8,948 nt of DNA, from positions 1 to 8,948 of the forward strand of contig JAUQPV010000087.1 in assembly GCA_030550225.1 (NCBI GenBank), written 5' to 3'. The notes under the pieces were generated by a model. That model ran no database searches, had not been told where the DNA came from, and saw only the letters and a program-made list of their open reading frames with translations. The DNA comes from Acidobacteriota bacterium. Lineage in GTDB: Bacteria; Acidobacteriota; HRBIN11. Below, piece after piece: positions 1-5,271 of this stretch. A program made the position numbers and the translations under genes. Numbering within the stretch: position 1 is the first letter of the stretch; each line of letters opens with the position of its first letter.

Positions 1-85
1 GGGTGATCGAGATGTCGCGGGGGTGTCTTAACGGCAGGACGGAGTAGGGACCACCCTCGCCCGTTCGGTCTCGGTGGCCGTTCAT
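1..85 (-). CDS. Possible start of a divergent minus-strand gene (partial, weak)
   Basis: Reading the minus strand from an ATG at 85 down to the window edge gives 28 open codons, beginning MNGHRDRTGEGGPYSVLPLR. Most third positions are G or C, as in the other genes, and a GGAG lies 8 nt before the ATG with a second GGAG touching it. I do not recognise the protein. Two rare-looking codons (TTA, AGA) and the short length weaken the case, since 28 open codons are common by chance in GC-rich DNA. If real, it is divergent from the terC-family gene and the roughly 500-bp gap between them is a shared control region. Confidence 0.3.
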   Translation of the reverse strand, partial: MNGHRDRTGEGGPYSVLPLRHPRDISIT

Positions 86-176
86 CTCCGAAACTCCGTG
101 AGGCCGTCCGCTATCTTAGCGTCGCGAGCTTGTAAAATCGTTGGTAGAGTTTAACCTGTACGTGAGGCTTTGGAAG

Positions 177-205
177 GCCGGGCGTCATCCCGGCGTTTTC
201 CTGAC
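177..205. repeat. REP-like hairpin repeat, copy 1
   Basis: GCCGGG (177-182) pairs perfectly with CCCGGC (189-194) around the loop CGTCAT, followed by GTTTTCCTGA. A degenerate copy lies at 281-307, and the exact reverse complement of the 18-nt core lies at 1577-1594. Repetition with the stem kept suggests a dispersed palindromic element. The short T run after the stem could also let it act as a weak plus-strand terminator. Confidence 0.6.
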
Positions 206-211
206 CCGGCA

Positions 212-253
212 CCGCCAGTTATGGCGGCATCTCTCCCATCCCGACCCTGGGAG
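212..253. other. Two small consecutive hairpins
   Basis: CCGCCA (212-217) pairs with TGGCGG (222-227) over a 4-nt loop. CTCCCA (233-238) pairs with TGGGAG (248-253) over a 9-nt loop and is followed by the AT-rich TTATTTA. An alternative long-range pairing joins CGGCACCG (207-214) with CGGTGCCG (264-271). The block may be folded RNA or part of the repeat unit between the two REP-like copies. No known RNA family is recognised. Confidence 0.35.
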
Positions 254-280
254 TTATTTATCCCGGTGCCGACCTTAGAA

Positions 281-307
281 AACCGGCCGTCATGCGGTGT
301 TTCCTGA
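281..307. repeat. REP-like hairpin repeat, degenerate copy 2
   Basis: It aligns with 177-204 at about 22 of 28 columns, keeping CCGG, the loop CGTCAT and the tail TTTCCTGA. The stem differs in sequence but can still form (ACCG and C pairing with GCGGT, with one bulged G). Stem retention despite base changes supports it as a true member of the family. Confidence 0.5.
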
Positions 308-310
308 GCA

Positions 311-333
311 GGGCCCCACTGTAAGTGGGGCCC
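311..333. repeat. Perfect 10-bp GC-rich inverted repeat with 3-nt loop
   Basis: GGGCCCCACT (311-320) and AGTGGGGCCC (324-333) are exact reverse complements around GTA. The stem would be very stable in RNA, or a cruciform in DNA. No T run follows on either strand, so it is not a standard intrinsic terminator. It may be another small intergenic palindrome family. Confidence 0.6.
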
Positions 334-449
334 CTACCCAATCGTTTCCCTCGGTCGATAGAGGAGGGCAGGTTCTGTTCACATTTCCACGGAGTGAGCA
401 TGTCGAATGCATTGTTTCCATTGTCCCATGAGCACGGCTCCAGTCGACC

Positions 450-504
450 GTCCCGATCTCACGTCCCGGATCCCGCATCTCGTATCTCGCATCCCATATC
501 CCGT
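450..504. repeat. Short tandem repeat, 7-bp period (consensus RTCYCGY)
   Basis: Seven consecutive 7-mers can be read: ATCTCAC, GTCCCGG, ATCCCGC, ATCTCGT, ATCTCGC, ATCCCAT and ATCCCGT, preceded by a 6-nt partial unit, GTCCCG. The units differ mainly at pyrimidine transitions. The array is non-coding, since frames through it have no usual codon bias. It ends 79 nt before the TerC-family start codon. The period matches the array at 1774-1816 but the unit is different. Confidence 0.7.
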
Positions 505-531
505 AGCGGTGTCCTCCATCTCCCGACCGCA

Positions 532-545
532 GGGCCGGCCGGCCC
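532..545. repeat. 14-bp perfect palindrome
   Basis: GGGCCGGCCGGCCC is fully self-complementary, 38 nt upstream of the TerC-family ATG. It could be a binding site for a dimeric regulator, a hairpin in the leader RNA, or simply a GC-rich palindrome. Nothing in the sequence decides between these. Confidence 0.4.
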
Positions 546-583
546 ATGCCTACAAATCCGAATAGTAGCAACGGAGCACTGAT

Positions 584-1540
584 ATGCACACGTCCATCCT
601 CATTTGGGCGGCCTTTGCCGTCTTCATCCTCCTGATGTTGGCCTTAGACCTGGGGGTCTTCCACCGGCGGGCCCATGTCGTGGCTTTGCGGGAAGCGCTC
701 TTATGGAGCGCCGTGTGGATCGTCTTGGCCCTGGCCTTCAACGTTGGCGTTTACTTCTGGCGGGGGTCTCAGACGGCTCTGGAGTTCCTGACGGGCTATC
801 TCATTGAGAAGTCCCTGAGCGTGGACAACATCTTTGTATTCTTGCTCCTCTTTCAATACTTTCAGGTCCCGGCCCAGTACCAACATCGGGTCCTTTTCTG
901 GGGTATCTTAGGGGCCCTCGTCATGCGTGCTATCTTCATCTTGGGGGGCATCGCCCTCATTCATCGTTTTCATTGGGTCGTGTACGTATTCGGGGCCGTG
1001 CTGATCGTCTCCGGCGTCCGGATGGCCGTCCAGAAGGGGAAAGAGGTGCATCCGGAGCGCAACCCCGTCCTGCGTCTCCTCCGGCGTTTCCTGCCGGTCT
1101 CGCCGACGTATGTCGGTGGCCGCTTTTTCGTGAAGCAGGCCGACCGATGGATGGCCACGCCCCTCCTGGTCGTCCTGGCCGTCGTCGAGACGACCGACCT
1201 CGTCTTTGCCGTCGACTCGATCCCGGCCATCTTCGCTATCACGCTGGACCCCTTCATCGTGTACTCCTCGAACGTATTTGCCATCCTGGGTCTGCGGGCG
1301 CTGTACTTTGCCCTGGCAGGGGTCATGCACCTGTTTCATTACCTGCACTATGGTCTTTCGGCCATCCTGGTCTTCGTCGGGTTCAAAATGTGGATATCGA
1401 ACGTCGTGAAGATTCCCGTGGTCCTTTCCCTGGGCGTCGTGGGGGCCATCTTGACGGTGTCGGTCGTCCTTTCACTCCTCCGACCGGCGCCGGCGGCCGT
1501 CCCGGCGAACCCGTCGTCCCGGGCTGAAGAGGACGGCTGA
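584..1540 (+). CDS. terC: TerC/Alx-family integral membrane protein (probable metal exporter)
   Basis: A 318-residue polytopic membrane protein of the TerC/Alx family, close to the usual length for Alx-type members (about 320). Family signatures are clear: EKSLSVDNIFVF at 75-86, ETTDLVFAVDSIPA at 202-215, and the following DPFIVYSSNVFAILGLRALY. The acidic residues inside these helices (E75, D81, E202, D205, D211) are those conserved across the family and thought to handle metal. About eight or nine membrane segments are visible, with a basic cytoplasmic stretch at 146-190 and a short polar tail. Several family members are linked to Mn2+ export or to protein metalation during secretion; older links are to tellurium resistance and alkaline response. 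Substrate here is inferred. The ATG at 584 is supported by GGAG 7 nt upstream. It stands alone between two long gaps, so it is probably monocistronic. I saw no good match to the Mn2+ riboswitch often found with this family. Confidence 0.93.
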   Translation: MHTSILIWAAFAVFILLMLALDLGVFHRRAHVVALREALLWSAVWIVLALAFNVGVYFWRGSQTALEFLTGYLIEKSLSVDNIFVFLLLFQYFQVPAQYQHRVLFWGILGALVMRAIFILGGIALIHRFHWVVYVFGAVLIVSGVRMAVQKGKEVHPERNPVLRLLRRFLPVSPTYVGGRFFVKQADRWMATPLLVVLAVVETTDLVFAVDSIPAIFAITLDPFIVYSSNVFAILGLRALYFALAGVMHLFHYLHYGLSAILVFVGFKMWISNVVKIPVVLSLGVVGAILTVSVVLSLLRPAPAAVPANPSSRAEEDG

Positions 1541-1576
1541 GGGCTCATAGGGGCGGGCGGCGTTCAGGAGGGGGAT

Positions 1577-1594
1577 GCCGGGATGACGCCCGGC
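1577..1594. repeat. REP-like hairpin repeat, inverse copy 3
   Basis: GCCGGGATGACGCCCGGC is the exact reverse complement of 177-194, so two copies in opposite orientation flank the TerC-family gene. It forms a 6-bp GC stem with a 6-nt loop, 36 nt after that gene's stop codon. The following sequence (GTTCTGG) lacks a T tract, so any terminator role would be weak. Confidence 0.6.
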
Positions 1595-1627
1595 GTTCTG
1601 GAACCGTTATGGCTCATTTTATATTCG

Positions 1628-1657
1628 TTGACGGGTCCGGCCGGCGTGGTCTATAGT
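1628..1657 (+). promoter_or_regulatory. Sigma-70-type promoter for glmS and the genes behind it
   Basis: TTGACG (1628-1633) and TATAGT (1652-1657) each match the sigma-70 consensus hexamers at 5 of 6 positions and are 18 bp apart. An AT-rich stretch (ATTTTATATT, 1616-1625) sits just upstream as a possible UP element, which stands out in this GC-rich window. Transcription would begin near 1664, giving a leader of about 170 nt before the glmS ATG. Confidence 0.65.
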
Positions 1658-1672
1658 CAAGGGCTGATCGGG

Positions 1673-1768
1673 GTGCGGCGTCTGAGGAAGAATTATGCAC
1701 TGAGGCCGCACGGAGGGGCATCTCGTCCTGCCCTCAGGACATTTCGGGAAGGCCAACGGAGATGCCCC
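1673..1768 (+). promoter_or_regulatory. Structured 5' leader of glmS (unassigned RNA fold)
   Basis: Starting about 9 nt after the predicted transcription start, GTGCGGC (1673-1679) pairs with GCCGCAC (1705-1711). Next, GGGGCATCTC (1715-1724) pairs over 10 perfect bp with GAGATGCCCC (1759-1768). Inside it, directly stacked on the 5' strand, GTCCTG (1725-1730) pairs with CAGGAC (1735-1740), leaving an 18-nt single-stranded segment (1741-1758) on the 3' side. This nested fold looks designed rather than random. It does not resemble the glmS ribozyme core as I know it, nor another riboswitch I can name. It could be a cis-regulatory RNA for glmS or a small mobile palindrome. Confidence 0.45.
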
Positions 1769-1773
1769 GGGTT

Positions 1774-1816
1774 CAATTCCCAATTCCCAAATTCGCAATC
1801 TGCAATTCGCAATCAT
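1774..1816. repeat. Short tandem repeat, 7-bp period (consensus CAATTCS), before the glmS RBS
   Basis: Six units are readable: CAATTCC, CAATTCC, CAAATTCG (8 nt), CAATCTG, CAATTCG and CAATCAT. The AT-rich unit is unlike the surrounding GC-rich DNA and unlike the 7-mer at 450-504. It lies in the predicted glmS leader and ends 4 nt before the AAGGGGG ribosome binding site, where changes in copy number could affect leader folding. Confidence 0.7.
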
Positions 1817-1833
1817 TTGGAAGGGGGTCGCCC

Positions 1834-3663
1834 ATGTGCGGCATCATCGGGTACGTCGGTCCCCGGGACGTCGTGACGGTCCTGATGGAGGGCCTGAAGC
1901 GGCTCGAGTATCGGGGGTACGACTCGGCGGGCATCGCTGTCGTCCGGGACGGCCGTCTGGAGGTCCGCCGCTGTGCGGGTAAGGTCCGGCAGTTAGAGGC
2001 CATCCTCCACGAGCATCCCGTCGCCGGGGATTACGGCGTCGGTCACACCCGGTGGGCCACGCATGGAAAGCCCTCCGAGGAAAATGCCCATCCGCATCGG
2101 GATTGCCGGGGTCGGCTGGTCGTCGTCCACAATGGGATCATCGAGAACTACCTGAGTCTGAAGCGTCCATTGACCGAGCGGGGTCATCGGTTCGGGACCG
2201 AGACGGACACGGAGGTCATCGCTCATCTGGTGGAGGAGGCCGACCGGGGCGACTTGGTCGAGGCCGTCCTGGCGGCGGTCCGGCAACTTCGGGGGGCCTA
2301 TGCCTTTGTGGTCCTCCATGCGGACGAGCCCGGCGTGCTGGTCGGGGTCCGGAACGGGGCTCCGCTCGTCGTGGGCCTGGGTTCCGGAGAAGCCTTCTTA
2401 GCCTCGGACATCCCGGCTGTCCTGGAGTACACGCGGGACTTCATCTTCTTGGACAATGGGGAGGTCGCCGTCGTGCGACAGGACGACGTCCGGGTCCTGC
2501 GGTTTTCCGGCGAGCCTATCGCCAAGCCCGTCCGGTCGGTTCCTTGGGACCCCGTGATGGCCCAGAAGGGCGGCTACCGACACTTCATGCTCAAGGAGAT
2601 CCACGAACAGCCCCGGGCCGTCCGGGATACCCTCCTGGGTCGGTTTTCGCTCGAACACGGCCGGGTCGACCTGGAGGGGATGGAGGGAATCGCCGAACGT
2701 CTTCGGGTCGTCCGGCGGGTCCTCCTGATCGCCTGTGGGACGTCCTATCATGCCTGTCTGGTGGGCCGGCACATGATCGAGGGCCTGGCGCGTCTGCCGG
2801 TGGAGACGGACTATGCCTCGGAGTTTCGGTATCGGGACCCTGTCGTCTCGGCCGACACGCTGGCCGTGTTTGTGTCCCAGTCCGGCGAGACGGCGGACAC
2901 GCTGGCGGCCCTCCAGCATGTCAAGGAACGGGGTCTCTTGACGGTCGGCATTTGCAACGTCGTTGGGAGCCTGATGTCCCGGGAGGTCGATGCCGTCCTG
3001 TACACCCACGCCGGGCCTGAGATCGGCGTGGCCTCGACGAAGACGTTCACGACCCAATTGGTCGCCCTCTATCTGCTGGCCCTGTACCTGGCGCAGGTCC
3101 AGGGCCGGATGGACCCCTCGCAGGTCGCCGCCCATCTGACGCCCCTGCATGCGCTACCCCGGACCTTGGAGGAAGCCCTCCAGCAAGAGGAGGCCATCGC
3201 CCAGGTCGCCCGGGAGGTCGCCCACTGTACGAACTTCCTGTATTTGGGTCGGGGCATTCATTATCCCATCGCCCTGGAGGGCGCCCTGAAGTTGAAGGAG
3301 ATTTCGTACATCCATGCCGAGGGCTATCCGGCCGGAGAGATGAAGCATGGCCCGATCGCCCTCATCGACGGGAACATGCCCGTCGTCGCCCTGGCCCCGC
3401 GGGACGGCACGTTCGAGAAGATGCTCAGCAACATGTCGGAGGTCAAGGCCCGGGACGGCCGTCTCATCGCTGTCGCCCACGACGACGACCCGGCCCTGCG
3501 AAGCCTAGCCGACTTCGTGATCCAGATGCCTCACCTGTCGACCTACCTGGACCCCGTCGTCATGGCCGTCCCGATGCAACTCCTGGCCTATCATGTGGCC
3601 GTCCGGCGGGGCTGTGACGTCGACCAGCCCCGGAATCTGGCCAAGTCCGTCACCGTCGAGTAA
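1834..3663 (+). CDS. glmS: Glutamine-fructose-6-phosphate aminotransferase (isomerizing)
   Basis: GlmS makes glucosamine-6-phosphate from fructose-6-phosphate and glutamine, the first committed step to UDP-GlcNAc for peptidoglycan and LPS; it is cytoplasmic. The protein is 609 residues, the same length as E. coli GlmS. The N-terminal glutaminase domain (about 1-240) has Cys2 as nucleophile once Met is removed, HTRWATHG at 71-78, HNG at 99-101 and TETDTE around D125. Two SIS sugar-isomerase domains follow: CGTS at 301-304, SQSGET at 348-353 and STKTF at 401-405 in the first; LKLKEIS ending near 491 and KHGP at 504-507 in the second. The C terminus is the typical NLAKSVTVE. The ATG at 1834 is certain because Cys2 must follow Met, and AAGGGGG lies 6 nt upstream; an in-frame ATG at 1762 would bury the catalytic cysteine. 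It probably heads a transcript running into the TPR gene 33 nt downstream. Confidence 0.98.
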   Translation: MCGIIGYVGPRDVVTVLMEGLKRLEYRGYDSAGIAVVRDGRLEVRRCAGKVRQLEAILHEHPVAGDYGVGHTRWATHGKPSEENAHPHRDCRGRLVVVHNGIIENYLSLKRPLTERGHRFGTETDTEVIAHLVEEADRGDLVEAVLAAVRQLRGAYAFVVLHADEPGVLVGVRNGAPLVVGLGSGEAFLASDIPAVLEYTRDFIFLDNGEVAVVRQDDVRVLRFSGEPIAKPVRSVPWDPVMAQKGGYRHFMLKEIHEQPRAVRDTLLGRFSLEHGRVDLEGMEGIAERLRVVRRVLLIACGTSYHACLVGRHMIEGLARLPVETDYASEFRYRDPVVSADTLAVFVSQSGETADTLAALQHVKERGLLTVGICNVVGSLMSREVDAVLYTHAGPEIGVASTKTFTTQLVALYLLALYLAQVQGRMDPSQVAAHLTPLHALPRTLEEALQQEEAIAQVAREVAHCTNFLYLGRGIHYPIALEGALKLKEISYIHAEGYPAGEMKHGPIALIDGNMPVVALAPRDGTFEKMLSNMSEVKARDGRLIAVAHDDDPALRSLADFVIQMPHLSTYLDPVVMAVPMQLLAYHVAVRRGCDVDQPRNLAKSVTVE

Positions 3664-3696
3664 CCGGCCCTGGGTGGAGTGACCCGAGGTACGACC

Positions 3697-5271
3697 GTGA
3701 GATGGCCGGTGCGACTGGTCGGTTTGATCGGCTTCGTATTCGGTCTGTCGGGTAGCGCGGCCCACGGGATGGCCTGCATGACGCCGGAACTTCGGGCCTC
3801 GGTCGCCATCGTCTATCGGCAGGCGTATGAGGGCTTCCTGGACGGAGCTCTGGCGGCCATGCGGGAGCTGGCCGACCGGTCACCGGACTGTCCCATCCTG
3901 CAGGCGTACTGGAGCGACCTCCTGCAGTGGCAACTCCTGAACCGCTGGATTCATGAGGACGTCCGGCGCGACGTCGAGGAAGCCTTCCAGACGGCGACCG
4001 ACCGGGTCATCCGCCAGGCCCAGAAGCGTCGACCGGGCCGGGTCCACGACCCGGAGGAGGCTTTCGCCTATGCGGCCGTCTACCTGCTTCGGGCGCAGTG
4101 GTACGGCTTCTTGGAGCGCTGGTGGAGTGTCGTCGAGCCCCTCCGCCGGGGCAAAGCCTGGCTGGACCGGGCCTATGAGTTAGACCCCCAAAATCCTGAG
4201 GTCCAATACTACATGGGCGTGTACCTGTATGTCCTGGACCGTTCTTCGTGGGTCTTCCACGTCCTGCGGTGGTTCCTGGCGATCCCCGGCGGCGACCGGA
4301 GACGGGCATGGACCCTCCTCGGGCAGGCCCTCCCGCAGCGGAGTCTCCTCCAGGGTGAGATCCGTGTCGTCGTGACGGGCTTCCTCCAGTATGAAGGCCG
4401 CTGGCTGGAGGCCCTGGACCAGCTTCGGCAGATCCGAACCGACTATCCGGAAAACCCGTTCTTCCACTTCTGGGAGGGCCTCTTCTATGAACGGGTCGCC
4501 GTCGACTACGAACGGGCTTTTCAGGTCTATCAGGACATCTGGGAGCGGACCCGGTCCGGTACCGACCCGCGCTATAATCGTTGGGTCGCCTTTCAGGCCC
4601 GGTACCGGATGGGTTACGCCGCCTATAAGCTGTTCCGTTTTTACGATGCCGAGCAATACTTCCGGGACGTCCTGGCGATGAACGACCGGGACCCCCCGTG
4701 GGTCATCCCGTGGACCTACCTGGCGCTGGGCCATCTCTACCGGGACTGGGGCCGCTTCGATCAGGCCCGGGAAGCTTACAGCCGGGTCTTGCAACTGCCC
4801 CCCGTCGTGGACTCCCGGACCCGGGCCTCGGCGGCTTTGCGGGAGGACTATACGGCACCTTACTGGCAGGTTTACCCTCGCTACGTACAGGGCCGGGTCC
4901 GGCTGGCGGAGCGCTCGATCGCCGAGGGCTGTACCTACTTTGAACGGTGGCGGTCGACGGCCGACGACCCCGTCGCCCGTCTGGGCCTGGGGGAGTGCAG
5001 TCTGGCCCGGGGCGATACGAAGGCGGCCCTTCAGCACTTCCAGACCGCCGTGGGTCTAACCAGCGGCCCCGGCATGAGTTGGGCCCAGGCAAAAGCCGCC
5101 CTCTATCTGGGGATGCTCTACGAGGCATCGGCCCGGGACAAGGCCCGTCAGTACTACACCCAGGTCCGGGCCTACCCCCAGGTCCCCTGGGACATCGCCC
5201 AGGCCGCCGCCTTCCGGAAGGCTCGTTTAGAACACGTCGGAGGTGCCGGTGAAGTTCACACCGCCCCCTGA
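3697..5271 (+). CDS. Exported TPR-repeat protein of unknown function
   Basis: A 524-residue protein with a short basic start (RWPVR), a hydrophobic stretch at 7-19 and a small-residue region ending at Cys27, consistent with a Sec signal. The cleavage site is not clear, and a lipoprotein is possible but the lipobox is poor. The rest is helical with TPR-like repeats, best seen around 229-265, 299-330, 339-370, 423-454 and 465-495, where G-x-x-Y/L and small-residue/aromatic TPR positions recur. It is rich in Trp, Tyr and Arg. TPR proteins are scaffolds, often in outer-membrane or pilus assembly, but no partner can be named from sequence alone. I prefer the GTG at 3697 because GAGGT lies 6 nt upstream; an in-frame GTG at 3679 has its purine-rich stretch too close. 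It follows glmS by 33 nt and overlaps the next gene by 23 nt, so the three are probably co-transcribed. Confidence 0.8.
   Translation: MRWPVRLVGLIGFVFGLSGSAAHGMACMTPELRASVAIVYRQAYEGFLDGALAAMRELADRSPDCPILQAYWSDLLQWQLLNRWIHEDVRRDVEEAFQTATDRVIRQAQKRRPGRVHDPEEAFAYAAVYLLRAQWYGFLERWWSVVEPLRRGKAWLDRAYELDPQNPEVQYYMGVYLYVLDRSSWVFHVLRWFLAIPGGDRRRAWTLLGQALPQRSLLQGEIRVVVTGFLQYEGRWLEALDQLRQIRTDYPENPFFHFWEGLFYERVAVDYERAFQVYQDIWERTRSGTDPRYNRWVAFQARYRMGYAAYKLFRFYDAEQYFRDVLAMNDRDPPWVIPWTYLALGHLYRDWGRFDQAREAYSRVLQLPPVVDSRTRASAALREDYTAPYWQVYPRYVQGRVRLAERSIAEGCTYFERWRSTADDPVARLGLGECSLARGDTKAALQHFQTAVGLTSGPGMSWAQAKAALYLGMLYEASARDKARQYYTQVRAYPQVPWDIAQAAAFRKARLEHVGGAGEVHTAP

Larger units (their letters stand above)
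86..583. other. Non-coding gap upstream of the TerC-family gene, rich in hairpins and repeats
   Basis: No open frame here has the codon pattern of the neighbouring genes; short frames on both strands cross palindromes and tandem repeats and look spurious. The gap holds two REP-like hairpins (177 and 281), two small stems between them (212-227 and 233-253), a perfect 10-bp stem (311-333), a 7-bp tandem array (450-504) and a 14-bp palindrome (532-545). I found no convincing -35/-10 pair for the downstream gene, so its promoter is unassigned. Confidence 0.6.

Noticed and set aside
39..110. A yybP-ykoY (Mn2+) riboswitch before the TerC-family gene: GGAGTAG, a hairpin, then TTCATCTCCG resemble parts of its core.
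   Set aside because: The core is incomplete, the 3' closing part is not recognisable, and it lies over 470 nt from the start codon. A minus-strand gene start explains the same bases. A covariance search with RF00080 would settle it.
311..333. Intrinsic terminator at the perfect GC stem.
   Set aside because: No T tract follows on either strand, and no complete gene ends next to it.
584..1540. Tellurite-resistance island.
   Set aside because: Only the TerC-family gene is present, without terZABDE partners; this family is widespread in metal handling.
1541..1833. glmS ribozyme in the glmS leader.
   Set aside because: The leader folds, but I do not see the conserved ribozyme core or a cleavage-site context, and this ribozyme is mainly found in Firmicutes.
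1762..1833. Upstream in-frame ATG at 1762 as the glmS start.
   Set aside because: It would add 24 residues encoded by the heptamer array and block the N-terminal catalytic Cys2.
1583..1876. 97-codon plus-strand open frame across the glmS promoter and leader.
   Set aside because: It crosses the promoter, RNA fold and repeat array and overlaps the glmS start in another frame; codon use is unlike the real genes.
2052..3020. 322-codon open frame inside glmS in another frame.
   Set aside because: Gly/Arg/Pro-rich shadow of glmS with no recognisable domain.
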